Part shown: piece after piece, positions 9,950 to 21,554 of the stretch
Position numbering within the stretch: the stretch's first letter is position 1
Layout: every line of letters begins with the position of its first letter
Origin: Haliotis asinina
Lineage: Eukaryota > Mollusca > Gastropoda > Lepetellida > Haliotidae
Assembly (NCBI RefSeq): GCF_037392515.1
Contig: NC_090280.1
Span: 29,517,118-29,581,117 of the forward strand
DNA length: 64,000 nucleotides
Direction of reading: 5' to 3'
Position numbers and translations under genes: made by a program
The notes under the pieces: model-generated
Told to the model about the DNA's origin: nothing
Database searches by the model: none
Seen by the model: only the letters and a program-made list of their open reading frames with translations

Positions 9950-11406
9950 CTATATTTTGCCGACAATGAGGCCAACAGATGATACATGACCACCGTCGCC
10001 TTGAAAGGTCATGTTGACGTTGTTTGTTGCACGGACTTGTGATTCGTGGACCATGAACACCCACACGTTCCATTTTGTTTTTCCGTCGGTCTTCATAGAA
10101 TCAAAGAGCATGTAGCTTGATGACAGCGTGTGGCCATTGAACACAACTGCCTTCGGTTTTGCGTCAGCATTCAAATTTCTACTAACTCCCACCCTAAGAT
10201 GCGCAGAACTGTAACCAGAGCTTGGAAGACGGATGGTTGTCTGAGCATGACCATGGCTGATAGGGATGACCATGTCTTTGCCATAGTATGTGCGTTGGTT
10301 GCACGTGGGCATTCTGCCAAAGTTGTAGTTGGTTTTGAATGTGTAGAAGCATGTTGATGATCCAGGCAGACCCACGGAGCCATGATCCTTAGATATGTTG
10401 AAATGGTAGTTGAGATGAATTGCTGGATTACTGTTTTCGAAAAGAACGCATGTTCGTTCGCCTGTGGGAGGATTGATCCAGCTGTTGGAGAAGTCAAGTT
10501 GTACATTTTGCCAATTTCTATCATAGTTGTGAAGAAGAACTACCACCTCTTTGGTGAGAGGGTTTGCCAGAGCCAGGGGTGCAATTACTCTTTCTTGTCC
10601 ATTGTATTGACTTGAAACACGGAGAAACTTGTGGTTATAAACGAAGTTTGTCCAAAACGTGAAATATTTCGTCATGGTAAGAGCATGACCGTCTTTGGTA
10701 AATAAGGAATTCCTTAGGGTGGGATGACCCGGATATTGAACATTTCCGTGAAGAAAAACTAGAACTATTTCGATAAACTCCCTCAAGTTCAGGAAAGTAA
10801 ACATGAAACCGTTGGGTTGATAAATGGTCTCAAAGTCAATGATTCCATTTTCGAAACCGTCGGGAAGTCCGAAAACATTTCCTCTACCAAATTCACTGAC
10901 AACTAACGGAACATTTTTGCCTTTCTTGAGATGGGAGTAATTCTCCACCATGTCAATAGAGGCGACCAGACGAGCTTCGTTGATGCCAAAACGTGAATAG
11001 TTTCCACCTGACACCCGCAGATAATTGTAGGAATGGAAAGAGAAAAAGTCCAAATGATCAAGCGTCATGTCCATAAACTTCGCAGTTCTTTTCCAATAGC
11101 TGAAGTTATTTTCATCTGCTTGTCGCATGGCCATACTGGTGTATGTTGGTCCGGCAACTTTCATTCCAAATCGTGATTTCAGCTTCTTGGCAACAGAGTT
11201 GTGAAAATCTATATTTGTTTGTTGGTCAATAATCTTTTCGACCCAATCAGGTTCATTGATGACTTCAAATGTGTAAGGAAGGCGTCCTCCTGTGTAGTCC
11301 TTAGCACTCTGAACCATTAGCGACACAAATTCTGATGCAGCATCAACGTTGTTTGGGAACTGACCTTGATGACGTGATTTATTCATCCAGTCGGGCCAGT
11401 TCAGTC
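9950..11406 (-). CDS. Copy A exon 3 (catalytic barrel and C-terminal domains)
   Basis: 1457 bases from the acceptor TGTACAG to TAG. Contains LNWPDWMNKS, INEPDW and SEFGRG and the conserved C-terminus GHVSSVGLIVGKI. Uninterrupted. Confidence 0.85.
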
Positions 11407-14400
11407 CTGTACAAAAGAGCGTGAGAGAAACGGAAAGTCAAACATTAGTCAAACGGAGAGACAGACACTCCTGGAGTTCCTCAAGCTCTGCACATGATGA
11501 AAGTATAGGTCAGCATTGTATATAACAGCTTTGCAAAATGTTTACAAAAGAGAAATGAGAAAGTGATTCTTTAGTGAACTTTGTTGTATATTTAGTTGTG
11601 TGCATATGATAAGCATTACAAATATCTAGTACATGATGTTCATGGTCTATATAATGCTGATAAAGAGCATAGTCTTTCGTCATATTCAGTTCCATCATAC
11701 CTGCCACAATCAACCGCATATTTGATATCACTCCATTTGAACCTTGATATAGCAATTCTTAAATGCACAGGATATCCCAACACAAATATCTTTCAAAATT
11801 GAACAAAGTTTCATACTCGTTATATAATATGTATTTAAGAGATTCACTAATTGATGAGTACCAAGATTGTTGTAAGCTATCACCTAGCCTGTTTTTGAAT
11901 AGATAACAAAATATTTAACATTTCCAATTTCTTGTTTTTTTCCAAGCATAGCCAAACCCATATTGGAATAGTAAATGTCCGTTTTCAGACCCATGTATCA
12001 CAGCCAAAGCTATCTTATGCGCTCAAATTATGTGGGCGACTTTTGTATCATATCAGCCGCAGTATTGAAAACATTGAATCTAAACCTTGATATAGCAATC
12101 TAAAATGCATAGGATATCACAACGCAATGATCTTTCAACATTTAAAAAAAGTTTGATACTACTTATATAATAACCATTCCAGAGATTCGACCCGTGAAGG
12201 TCCCGGATAGAATAGGCCTTCAGCAACCCATGCTTGCCATAAAAGGCGACTAAAGTTGTCGCAAGAGGCGACTAACGGGATCGGGTGGTCAGGATTGATG
12301 ACTTGGTTGACACATGTCATTGGTTCCCAAGTGCGCAGTTTATGCTGTTGATCACTGGATTGTCTGGTCCAGACTCGACTATTTACAGACCGCCGCCATA
12401 TAGCTGAATAGTGCTGATTGCGGCGTAAAACTAAACTCACTCCCTTCACGAGATTCACTAACTGATGATTGTGCAAAGTTATCGCCTAATAAAATTACTA
12501 AACTGTCACAAAATTTTTGTACCATACAATGTGAAAATGGGCTATAGATCGCCAACAACTGAAGGTAGATCACCACACTAGGGACCATGAGAACTTAGGG
12601 GACATTGGCTTCCTGCAAGGACCCCACCCTCGTTTACTCCATCCCTTGAGCTGCAAGCAGTTTTGAAAAATCTACCCAGACATTAAAAAGACACATATTC
12701 TACGATTGAAAAAGGAAGAAGAATCTACTTTGAATGCTTTTGGACTTCAGTGTTTGTCAAGAGAACAATAATTTTACAGTACTTCAACTCCTATGTAAAA
12801 CGTTGGATCCTCACCTTTCAGTTGATATTTAGTACATCGTGTGGCCAATACGGCATTGTCGCATGATGACTTCTCCACATCTGGACTGACAACCCATGTA
12901 GGTACAACCAGTACAGTGAGTGAGTGAGTGAGTGTAGTTTTACGCCGCACTCAGCAATATTCCAGCTATATGGCGGCGGTCTGTAAATAATCGAGTCTGG
13001 ACCAGACAATCCAGTGATCAACAGCATGAGCATCTATCTGCACAATCGGGAACCGATGACATGTTTCAACCAAGTCAGCGAGCCTGACCACCCGATCCCG
13101 TTAGTCGCCTCTTACGACAAGCTGAGTCGCCTTTTATGGCAAGCATGGGTTGCTGAAAGCCTATTCTACCCCGGGCCCTTCACGGGTATAACCAGTACAG
13201 GTTTTTACTGCATGTTAATTAGTAATACCTACTTGGGTGTCTTGCACTTCCGCATGAGATCACGGATGTAGGTTTTGATGCTGGCTTTGTAATCAGAGTA
13301 TAGGCAAGTACAAGGTGTCACAGGTTGAGTGTTGCCTGAGCAGCAAGGTCGTTATTTTGTTCCCAGAAATGCCAACGTGGCTTGATAACTAACGGATGAC
13401 GATGTCGTATTGGTCAGGAGAGGGGGATCATTATACAATTAGATAATTTCTATTAAAAGTGTGTGTTTTCACTCACGATATATTTTAATCGCCTTAAGGC
13501 AAGAAAGATACTCAGAAAAGATTATTACTGTTTACACTTTGGATGTGTATTGGTCTATTTTAAGATTGTTGATATGGCGTTAACTTCAACAGTGGAAATA
13601 GAGCTGCTATCAGGCTATCGAGAAGATGTTTTCCGGATCAAATGGCAATGGCACATGCTGCAGCGCCACCATCCTTGGACCCATATGTAAATATGTAAAT
13701 AATTGCTATATCTATTTTTTAAATGATGATATTCTTGTTTATATTGTGATTTGTTAGTTTCTGATTTCTTAAAATGTACACAACGTTAGGTCAACTTGTA
13801 ACCTAACCAAATGCCAAGGAGAAGAAGAGAGAAGTCGTGAAGCAGCTGTTTTCCAGCTCAGTGCCAGCAGCAGCAATGGATATGAATGGCTTTATTCTGA
13901 GCCAAAGAGGTGGATCAAGAGATGGCATTGTGTGTTATACAAATCCACATAAAAGGATTGAAGACGCAGTTATATGCGGGGTTAGATTATTGATATGCGT
14001 ATTTCTTAAATGACTAAATTTTCTTATTTTTTTCTTTTTTTTCAGGTCAACTTGGGGCCTAAATAATAGCCAAGCTGGAGCAGAAAGAAGACAAGAAGGA
14101 GATATGTTGCCCAGCTCAGTGCCACTAGCAGCGATGAATGGCTTTATTCTGAGCCCAAGAGGTGGATCAAGAGACGGCATTTTTATGCAAGGTTAGATTT
14201 GGTAAAGTTTACTTTAGTAGTATACTGTAAAGATGATTTTAATGTGGAAGAAGTGGTTCATCTGCCTCAATGTCAGTGGGAGAAGTTCTTAAAGATCCAA
14301 GTCTTAGACCTTGCTGATGGATAGAATCTAAAATTTTAAGGTTCTTTTACTTACTCCACTATATACAATGGAGCCATAATCACGTTTGGAGCGAGTGAGA

Positions 14401-16511
14401 GATCCGTATAACTAGGGTAGTTCGATCCCTTCCCCATGTTGAATTAGAGATATATAAAGTCAAATCGTGGGGGGCAAAAATAAGACCCAGAAACTTTCAT
14501 TTAGAAATATTTCAGGGACTTTATGTGGTTTGTATTTACGGCAGAAATGTATACAATTAGTTTCGGACTTTATGCTTCAATTTAAAAGCATTTTCTAAAC
14601 ACCATTTATATATTTTGTTTAGACACATCTGAATTTGCCGTTCACTACTGTGCACATTTTACCGCGACACGAAATGTTAAAATCATCCACAAAAAAGTGA
14701 TCTATCAATTGAATTATTTATAATCTTGGATAAACTTTAGATCTTGACACTAAATAAAGTAACTTACGAAAAATACTGCCTTGTGGGACACTCTGATCCT
14801 GACTGTAATGATGGCACAGGGTAGAACCCACGCGGCCTTCAAATTGTCTGCGAAGTCGAGTAAATCTTTTCAAATGCCTTATTTCAACGTCGTGTCGTAT
14901 GATTTTTCAAGATCAAAAAGGATAAACACAACGTGTTTTGTATTAATGAGAGCGTTCTAAATAAGCTATTCCAAACGCACTAGATGATTGACAGTACTTC
15001 TATTTTTATGGAAACCACATGTATAACTGCGATAGGGTTATTTGTTTCCAAGTACAAAACAAGTCAATTATTTAGCATGCCTTCCATGGTTTTCAAACAC
15101 AGCTAGTCAACGAAATTCGGTTGAAATGTCGACGGAATCGTACGGTCACGTCCAGGTTTTCTTACTGGTAATACCACAGCGTCACACCATGAGGAATTTC
15201 CGTGACATCCGAATATCTCACAAATATGTAAAAGTGTCTCTAAACATGATTCTGGTAAGTGCTTTAAAAGTTGATATTCTATATTAGCAGCTCCAGTAGC
15301 AAATCGAACTAATGTTGTGGAACTGTTATTCCTTATTTGTCTTTGATTTATATATCTCTGAAAAATGTTTAGTCCCCTGTTTAGACATTTCCTCAACCAG
15401 TTTAATGACTTTAGATACCTCTTATGTTCCAGACCATGTTGTCAACGGCACTCCCGTAGCCATTTAATTGTCGCATATACGTCGCCCAAGTCTTCGACTG
15501 AAGTGCATGGTCCTGGAGATAGGTGGGGTCTGGGTACCCAGGGTGACTTCGACTTTCTGGCCACTGAAAATAAAATGATACATTACAGTATGGCTGTGTT
15601 AGGTCTTCCATGAATAACCTCGATAAGTGACTTCCATATTGTAATGAAGCCCATTTCGTGCGTTCCCCGTTATGATCTTGCAGGAATATTGCTAAAGGTT
15701 ACATAAAACTCCACTCACTCCATGTTGGGGTAGAATGGATATACATTGTCCAAGGTGAGGTGAAATAGGGTTAAACGTGAGACTTATGATTCTTTCGCTC
15801 ATATGACGACGTGCATGCGTGTGTATGTGTGGCTGCTTTGCACTCAAGCAGACCTAAGCTGGTTTCAAAGTGCTAGCTCACTTAGATGTCATACCTCAGT
15901 TAAGCATGAATACTCCTCACAGTCACATTATACTGAGCCAACCCATTAATTCCAAGCGCCAGGCAGGGACCAACAAGTACAATATGTCAATGTTGTTTGG
16001 TATGACGCAGCCGGGGATCGAACCGGCTACCATGTGCTCTCCAGGCAGACGCTCTACCCACTACACCACAGAGGCGGTCAGTCCAAATGTATCACAAAAT
16101 AGTTATAGGATTATATTCACCCAAACATATTTGACAATGTCAGTTAGAATAGTATGCTTCAGGCTGTTGAGAATAGAAATGGTAAGCCCTACAGTATCAC
16201 ATGAATAGCTCCTTGTCCACGGATATCATTCAATAATTAAACCATTCACCAGCATTTCTATTGCAGACCATACTTACATTAGGAAAGAGGTTGGCTCTCT
16301 GGTCTCTGTTCAGCCAACGACCAGCAGCTGTCCCGATAGATTTACATTTTGGTATTAGGTTTTCTTGCGTCAGTCCATTAAGTTTGCTCCATCTTTTAAA
16401 TTCATAGTGGACATGCCCGCCCTGGGAGAGCCACTCGTTGTAGATTGTGACGGTTGTGTAAGAGAACACCGATCCCCACAGCAACAAAGTGCACAGAACC
16501 GGTAGGAACAT
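9950..16511 (-). CDS. Secreted clan GH-A glycoside hydrolase, copy A (intact, 3 exons)
   Basis: The model joins exons 16511-16278, 15563-15419 and 11406-9950, giving 611 residues with no stop. Intron 1 is phase 0 (donor GTAAGT), intron 2 phase 1 (donor GTATCT, acceptor ending TGTACAG). The start ATG was chosen because MFLPVLCTLLLWGSVFS is a typical signal peptide; the upstream TTG codons are not needed. After the signal come an N-terminal half barrel (TIYNEWLSQGG, GRWLNRD, QWPES type exon 2) and then the catalytic segment with FEVINEPDW (Glu178, predicted acid/base) and VVSEFGRGN (Glu298, predicted nucleophile), both placed as in clan GH-A TIM barrels. The C-terminal part (about 370-611) looks like beta-sandwich domains. 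Many N-x-S/T sites fit a secreted protein. The family is possibly GH86-like, cleaving agar- or porphyran-type algal polysaccharide; this is inference. Introns carry SINE, R1 and LINE insertions. Confidence 0.82.
11407..12494. repeat. Intron 2 of copy A: 5'-side direct duplication
   Basis: Two diverged direct copies of about 150 bp, 11740-11890 and 12083-12495, both containing CCTTGATATAGCAAT, TAAATGCA(C/T)AGGATATC and GATTCACTAA(T/C)TGATGA. The second copy is interrupted by R1 at 12189-12449, so the first preserves the empty site. Confidence 0.7.
12189..12449 (+). mobile_element. R1 SINE-like element in intron 2 of copy A
   Basis: Plus-oriented R1: head CCCGTGAAGGTCCCGG, body with GCGACTAACGGGATCGGG and tail GCGGCGTAAAACTAAACTC. 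Flanked by GAGATTC at 12182-12188 and 12450-12456. The diverged direct duplicate at 11740-11890 has AGAGATTCACTAA uninterrupted, which confirms the insertion point. Confidence 0.85.
12495..15310 (-). mobile_element. Degenerate LINE in intron 2 of copy A, with nested R1
   Basis: Minus-strand LINE, same sense as gene A. From the plus-strand left: 3' UTR (12530-12800, reverse of CTACCTTCAGTTGTTGGCGA and GTACTGTAAAATTATTG), C-terminal and RNase H remnants (12800-13680 around the nested R1), two partly duplicated post-RT pieces (about 13790-13935 and 14040-14185, the latter translating as DPPLGLRIKPFIAAS), and RT remnants to about 15310. All frames are broken. The RT portion and its 5' junction are shared with intron 2 of pseudogene C, so it was already present before A and C separated. 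Confidence 0.75.
12917..13189 (-). mobile_element. R1 SINE-like element nested in the intronic LINE
   Basis: Minus-oriented R1 with the ACTC tail at the left and head ACCCGTGAAGG at the right. Flanked by AACCAGTACAG at 12906-12916 and 13190-13200; the match extends upstream with one difference. The order of events is LINE first, then R1. Confidence 0.85.
15419..15563 (-). CDS. Copy A exon 2
   Basis: 145 bases after the acceptor TTTTCAG, encoding WPESRSHPGYPDPTYLQDHA to NMVWNIR plus the first base of a split Gly codon. Length and phase are identical in B, C and D. Confidence 0.8.
15660..15735 (+). repeat. Fossil SINE tail in intron 1 of copy A, shared with B and C
   Basis: GCAGGAATATTGCTAAAGG then ACATAAAACTCCACTCACTC, opposite in sense to the gene. 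The equivalent fragment is beside exon 2 in C (about 23085-23145) and B (about 35735-35800), so it predates the split of A, B and C. Confidence 0.65.
15740..16085 (-). mobile_element. tRNA-derived SINE (family T1) in intron 1 of copy A
   Basis: Read on the minus strand: a tRNA-like head with a B-box-like GGTTCGATCCCCGGCTG segment (about 16012-16030), a body mentioning CTGCCTGGCGCTTGG, and a tail CGTCATATGAGCGAAAGAAT followed by a CACGTTTAACCC stretch and CACCTCACC. The same family occurs at 23165-23415, 36214-36565, 53900-54195 and 57630-57960. The region also gives a shadow ORF, which I do not call. Confidence 0.75.
16278..16511 (-). CDS. Copy A exon 1 (signal peptide and first barrel strand)
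   Basis: 78 codons from ATG to NLFPN, ending at the donor AAT|GTAAGTATG. Encodes MFLPVLCTLLLWGSVFS then TTVTIYNEWLSQGG, GLTQENLIPKCKSIG and AAGRWLNRD. It aligns without gaps to exon 1 of copy B. Confidence 0.82.
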
Positions 16512-16655
16512 TCTGCTTGAGTGCAATGCCAATTTCGTTCTCTAACACGAGAACGTTAAGTTTAGGCGAGCAATGTGCATGTGAAAATGACATGTGCAGA
16601 GTGTGGGAAAAACATGTAAGATAACAGACGACAGAAGAATTGATAACGAACGGTG
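16512..16655 (-). promoter_or_regulatory. Promoter-proximal block of copy A
   Basis: Conserved with the sequence directly upstream of copies B and C: CTCGTGTTAGAGAACGAAA next to the start, TGCACA(T/A)GTCATTTTCACA further out, then the CGTTCGTTATCA region. In A the more distal duplicate seen in B and C is absent, because a minus-oriented R1 relic begins at 16655. No clear TATA box. Confidence 0.5.
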
Positions 16656-16892
16656 CCTCAGATCCAGCAATATTCCAGCTATATGGTGCCGATTTGTAAA
16701 TAATCGAGTGTCGACCAGACAATCCATTGATGAACAAAATGAGCATCGATATACACAAATGGGAACCGATGACATGTGTTAAGTTAGTGTGACCTCCCGA
16801 TCCCGTTAGTCGCCTCCTCCGACAAGCATAGTCGCCATTTGTGGCAAGCATGGGTTGTTAAGACTTATCCAACCGATGATCTTAACGGGTCA
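16655..16892 (-). mobile_element. R1 relic upstream of copy A
   Basis: Diverged R1 with AGCAATATTCCAGCTATATG, TAAATAATCGAGTG and a head end CTTAACGGGT on the right. The ACTC tail is lost. It truncates the upstream region of gene A. Confidence 0.75.
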
Positions 16893-17327
16893 TATCCTGC
16901 ACCTTTAATTTGAAGGACAAAAGATGTAATGGCTAAAGCATTCCGTTTTACGTCAGACACTGGAACACCTGTTCGATATCGACTTTGTCCTAAGTGTCTT
17001 TCTAAAACTATATCACCTTTTATTATGTTTCTAAAAGAGATAACAACATCTAATACCTTCTATGTTCGAGAAAAAGGGTTAGACAATATGTAGGATCTGG
17101 GTAACCACATGGCGACTGTGCCTTTGGTGCGTCTGAAAAAATATATTGACATTAACTTAAATGTCGTTTCATTCTGTCGAACAGACCTTCATACAAACTA
17201 CTTTAATGTTGCTGTTAATTCGACTGCATTGTATGAACATGTGCAAGAATATGTTCCAAGACTGTTTAGTAATGTCGTTCAACATATGCATGTTCAAGTG
17301 GAATGCTTCAACAAAATTCCTCTGATA
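16893..17327. other. Unassigned intergenic DNA
   Basis: Short overlapping ORFs on both strands, none with a recognisable domain. No clear repeat. Confidence 0.35.
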
Positions 17328-17475
17328 TGGGTGAGTGAGTGAATTAAGGTTTACAGTCACATCATCAGTGTTTCACACATATCGTGACAGAACGGGTCAT
17401 AAGTAAATATTTTACATTGTGATGCTACAATATCTGTCAACAAAGTACAGAGATTTAGAACTGGATGGAACGCAC
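17328..17475 (-). repeat. LINE 3'-tail fragment (minus)
   Basis: GTGAGTGAGTGAATTAAGG, a diverged tail (CACATATCGTGACAG) and GTCAACAAAGTACAG read as the reverse complement of the LINE tail and its CTGTCCTTTGTTGAC box. Confidence 0.55.
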
Positions 17476-17696
17476 TAAGATATATTCATTAGGACATTAC
17501 AACATAAAACTGACAGAGTGAATTAATATTTATTTAATATTGTGATGAAACAGATGATACATTTTGAAGAGTGTTACAGTCAATAAAGTGCCGAGACAAA
17601 TGTCATAAGAATCCCCTTTGAACCAGCAAAATATGACACAGATAACTCTAAGATATTTAATAACATACTGAGCAAACAATGAGTCAAGAAAGAAAC

Positions 17697-18478
17697 GTCC
17701 TTCTTTCTTCAGTGCACTATAAAAGAAAAAGAGATGGTAAGATGGTTAAGATGTTATTATTGCATTGCTGAGATCTGTGTGATGTACTTGATACACTCAC
17801 AGTGCCACAATCAGTTCCATTAGGTTATACCGCCGTTCCAAAACACGGATATACAAAATGTTAAGTCACAAGAATAAAAATTCGAAATTTCTCAGTTCAA
17901 TATTTTGTATGGCCGTCTTGCCTCTCGTCACGATATGGCTGCAACATTGGCGATGTGAAGATACATATTAACTCACTCACTTACTACAGTTCCAGCATGC
18001 TACGAAATTTCGCTGGAACCAATATCATGGACTGGCCATCGAGGTCTCCTGACCTTAAACTAATAGAGCACGTTTGGGATGCACTTGGGAGAAGGCTTCG
18101 TGGTCTGAGGAACCAACCTCAGCATTTGCAGGAACTTGGAGCTGCCTTGCAAGAGCAGTGGCACAGAATCTCCAACCATGTGTTCACAAGCATCAGGCTG
18201 TCGATGAGGAGATGGTGTTTGGCAGTGGTGAATGCGCGGGGCGGCCATACAAAATATTGAACTCAGAAATTTCGAATTTTTGTATTCTTGTGACCTAACA
18301 TTTGGTATACCCGTGTTTTGGAACGGCGGTATAACCTAATGGAACTGGTTGTGGCACTGTATCGAGTACATCACACAGATCTCAGCAACGAAATAATAAC
18401 ATTTTGACCATCTTATCATCTTATGTTCTTTTTATATTGCCCTGAAGAAAGAATCAAAGTTTCTCTTTTGATTCAGTA
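17697..18478 (+). mobile_element. Tc1-like transposon relic with very long inverted repeats
   Basis: Terminal inverted repeats of about 230 bp (left about 17697-17930, right about 18245-18478) share GTTCCATTAGGTTATACCGC, CCGTTCCAAAACACGG and AGATCTGTGTGATGTACT. A short internal CAGTGCCACAA begins the inner part of each repeat, the CAGTG start usual for Tc1 ends. Between them lies the C-terminal end of a transposase and a LINE/SINE tail fragment (17925-17985) that has replaced the rest. Non-autonomous. Confidence 0.75.
17994..18260 (+). pseudogene. Tc1-like transposase C-terminal fragment
   Basis: Encodes MDWPSRSPDLKLIEHVWDAL, then GRRLRGLRNQPQHLQELGAAL and RWCLAVVNARGGHT before TGA. The WPxxSPDLxxIEHxWD motif holds the region around the third catalytic acidic residue of Tc1 transposases; the usual Asn in DLNPIE is Lys and Pro is Leu here. 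About the last 80 residues remain out of some 340, so it is inactive. Confidence 0.8.
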
Positions 18479-18599
18479 TATCATCAAAGTGACTTTAAAT
18501 GTTAACTCACTAAGGTAATATATGGCTTTGATTATGACTGGATACGAAACATTGCTAAGTAGACTCTTTGTAGATCCAAGACGGGCACAATTTCTCTAC

Positions 18600-19320
18600 T
18601 TATTATCAGAAATTTTATCGTAGTCTTAATAATACAAACAGAAAAAACCAAAACAATAAGGCCGATAATATAATAATTACATACAATTCCACCATAAAAC
18701 AAGGTCTAAAATAAAGTTTCAAAAAGCGGCACTCCAATCTCTTAAGGGTTTCAATAAATAGTTCTACACTACATTCTTGCCATTCCTTACACCGAGATAA
18801 TGGTAAACATATACTTTGCCATAACCTACTTTATGTTTATCTTAACTAAGTACTAAATGCTTGACAAATTCCCATACGGTCTCATAGCAAATGTTTTTCA
18901 CCAACGTTTAACAGAATTCACAAGTATCTAAGTCTTCACATCACAGACAATGAACCCTTTTTACTTTCCCAATCGGGAGGTGAATACTCATGTATTTTTT
19001 CTCTGACCATAAGGCTATATTTGCTAGAAATATGTAATGGGCAGGGCATATACTGACCTGATCATCTAATGTTAATCACAATAGGGCGAGTATGCAGATC
19101 AAGGTACTGTCTTTGGTAAGTGTGTGTTTTCTCACGCACAGCAACCCTACCTTGTGGATATATAAGATGTTTCGGTTACAGTTACTGCATCCTCAGTTAT
19201 CCAGCATTTCACATCTCGTCCATGTGAGTAATAAATATTCAGGACTATTCCAGCTTCACGTCTTCATTACTGATGTTATATTAGGGTCCTGTCACACCTT
19301 GACGATGTAGGCACAGTAGG
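18600..19320. repeat. Segment duplicated in inverted orientation at about 44500-45450
   Basis: Shared islands include GGCACTCCAATCTCTTAAGG, TTTGTCAAGCATTTAGT-type sequence, CTAAGTCTTCACATCACAG, GGAGGTGAATACTCATGTA and CTAGAAATATGTAATGGGC, all found as reverse complements around 44500-45450. Lies 3' of pseudogene C as its partner lies 3' of gene B, so it belongs to the same inverted duplication. It may itself be an old repeat; no coding potential seen. Confidence 0.65.
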
Positions 19321-19534
19321 CCAATGCATGAAAACTTGGGGGCGTTCGGTGGCGTTATGAGCAATTAGTACAGCGGTTAAGTAGATAAAATGTGCATTTA
19401 GTGATAAACGCATGAACCTTTGCACATTTGTAGACTGATGTATGGTGAACATTTTAGGATATGGAGGCACTCAAATATTGTATTGCGTATGTGCAGTAGA
19501 TAGTTGTTTATGATAATGGCTAAATTTCAGTATA

Positions 19535-19850
19535 ATCTCCAATGGCTGAGGGGATGGTGTGAATCCATCTGGGGTCCATGCAGGTAGCAAAGGTACTGTA
19601 AACCCCCATGGTCCCTAGTATGGTGATCTACCTTCTGTTGTTGGAGATCTACAGCCCGTATTTTATATTGTATTGTCCAAATAGTGGTATTTGTTTTAAC
19701 TCTCCACACTAGGTTTAATTGTAGCAGTGATATTCTAGTTGTTTTACTGTCCTTTGACGACAGGTTTTTATGATGTATACACATTTCATTTCAGTATCAA
19801 AATGTTCTCGTCATGATATGGCTGAAATGACCTTGTTTATTAATGACTCC
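19535..19850 (+). repeat. LINE 3'-UTR fragment
   Basis: Starts near GGCTGAGGGGATGGTGTGAA, includes GGTACTGTAAACCCCCATGG and GTCCTTTGACGACAGG, and ends with ATGATATGGCTGAAATG followed by a degenerate tail. Confidence 0.7.
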
Positions 19851-19894
19851 CTCACATCACCGTTTACACTCATGTAATAAGGAGGCTTGTCTGT

Positions 19895-20290
19895 ATGACT
19901 ATTTTGACCATTCGGGTACGCCATACATTCATTAAGAATTTAAAGAATTCTACCATTTCTCTCAATAATAGATTTCCAACAGAAGTTGTGGAAGGTAGAC
20001 GACATATCCAACCAATCAAGAACATGCTAAATTTGGAACGTCCTTATGACCAAAGGCCTCATGACCCAAGGCCATGTTATTCTTCAAACAGAGATAGCCG
20101 AGTGATTTCATGTAAGTCACCTGAACTTCACATGGGCGTACTACATACTGTCTCTATTCTTTGTATATGTTGTTTCCCACGCAGAAAGTAATGATTTCTT
20201 TACCTAGGCTTAAACGCCATCTCTATGTCAAAGAGTATATGTCGCCAGGAACTAGCTCACAAATCGAGTCGGTAATTTACTGGACAAAAT
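19895..20290 (+). repeat. Dispersed or duplicated segment, direct match to 41935-42310
   Basis: Shares TGTATGACTATTTTGACC, CATATCCAACCAAT, TTTCATGTAAGTCACCTG, GAACTTCACATGGGC and TAATTTCTTTACCT-like stretches with 41935-42310 in the same orientation. Open frames are short and not conserved between the copies. Function unknown. Confidence 0.55.
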
Positions 20291-20584
20291 AAGTTAGGGA
20301 TATTGATATTTTTATGACTGACATTTTATCAGTCTGTCAGTGAATGGATGGATTGTCATTCATAATTTCAAAATTTACATGTATCCCTGACTATTTTGTC
20401 CAGTATGCAACATGCAGATTGTATTAAGAAATGAGAAACATTTTCCCTTTTTTCGTGCCATTTAAACACGTTAGTTAGTATTTTCCGACAATTTGATGCA
20501 AGATCAAATACGCCACCATTCAAAAGAGTACATTCCAGCCATTTGTCAGCATCTAGACCTGGGACCATGATCATTCCTAGATGG

Positions 20585-20730
20585 CTATACGTGTGAGTGT
20601 TGTTTCACACTCGCGGTATCATTGCAAAGGACATCCAAAATGCGCTTCACACATTGTACCCACGTGGAAATCGAACGAGGTCTTCAGCGTGACCAGTGAA
20701 CGTTTTATCCTCTTGGCTACGCTCCCGCAC
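20585..20730 (-). mobile_element. tRNA-derived SINE (family T2) truncating pseudogene C
   Basis: On the minus strand it has a B-box-like CGTTCGATTTCCACG, then GGGTACAATGTGTGAAGCGC and GGATGTCCTTTGCAATGATA. The same order occurs at 40165-40330 and 43393-43555. Homology to gene C exon 3 stops exactly at its edge. Confidence 0.65.
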
Positions 20731-21554
20731 AGAACTGTAGCCAGTGCTTGGAAGACGATTGGTTGTCTCAGCATGCCCATAGCTGATAGGGATGTCAATG
20801 TCTTTGCCATAATATGTGCGTTGGTTGCACGTGGGCATTCTGTCAAAGTTGTAGTTGGTTTTGAACGTGTAGAAGCATGTTGATGATCCATGCAGACCCA
20901 CGGAGCCACGATCCTTGAAATAGTACTTGGGATGAGTTGCTGGATTACCATTGTCTAAAAGAACGCATGTTTCTTCACCCGTGGAAGGACTGATCCAGCT
21001 GAAGTCCAGTTGTACATTTTACCATTTTATATCATAGTTGAAGAAGAACTACCACGTCTTTAGTGACAGGGTTTGCAAGGGCCAGGGGTGCAACTACTCT
21101 TTCTTGTCCATTGTATTGACTTGAAACACGAAGAAACTTGTCCTAAACGAAGTTTGTCCAAAACGTGAAATATTTCGTCATGTTAAGAGTTAGTGGTAAA
21201 TAAGGAATTCCTTAGGGTGGGAATATGACCACGGATGTTGAACAATTCCGTGAAGAAAAGCTAGAACTATGTCGATAAACTCCCTCGAGTTCAGGAAAGT
21301 AAACATGAAACCGTTGGGTTGATAAATGGTCTCAAAGTCAATCATTTCATCTTCAAAACTGAGGGAACGTCGTAGCACATTTCCTCTACCAAATTCACTG
21401 ACAACTAACGGAACATTTTTGCCTTTCTTGAGATGAGAGTAGTTCTCCACTGTTTGGGAACTAACCTTGATGATGCAACTTATTCATCCAGTCGGCCAGT
21501 TGAGTCCTGAAAAGAAGAGCAAGAGAGAAAAGCGAAAGTCAAACATTAATCTAA

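Noticed and set aside
10171-10524. 117-codon minus frame and 75-77 codon plus frames within gene A exon 3
   Set aside because: Shadow frames of the long hydrolase exon; the same shadow recurs in copy B at 39220-39573.
16012-16085. Possible tRNA gene (box A and B matches), also at 36220-36290 and 54120-54190
   Set aside because: Sequences do not fold as a complete cloverleaf by eye and are joined to a common SINE body; called SINE heads instead.
15870-16208. 112-codon plus frame
   Set aside because: Made of T1 SINE sequence (translation of the tRNA-like head gives PGIEPATMCSPGRRS), typical repeat-derived false ORF.
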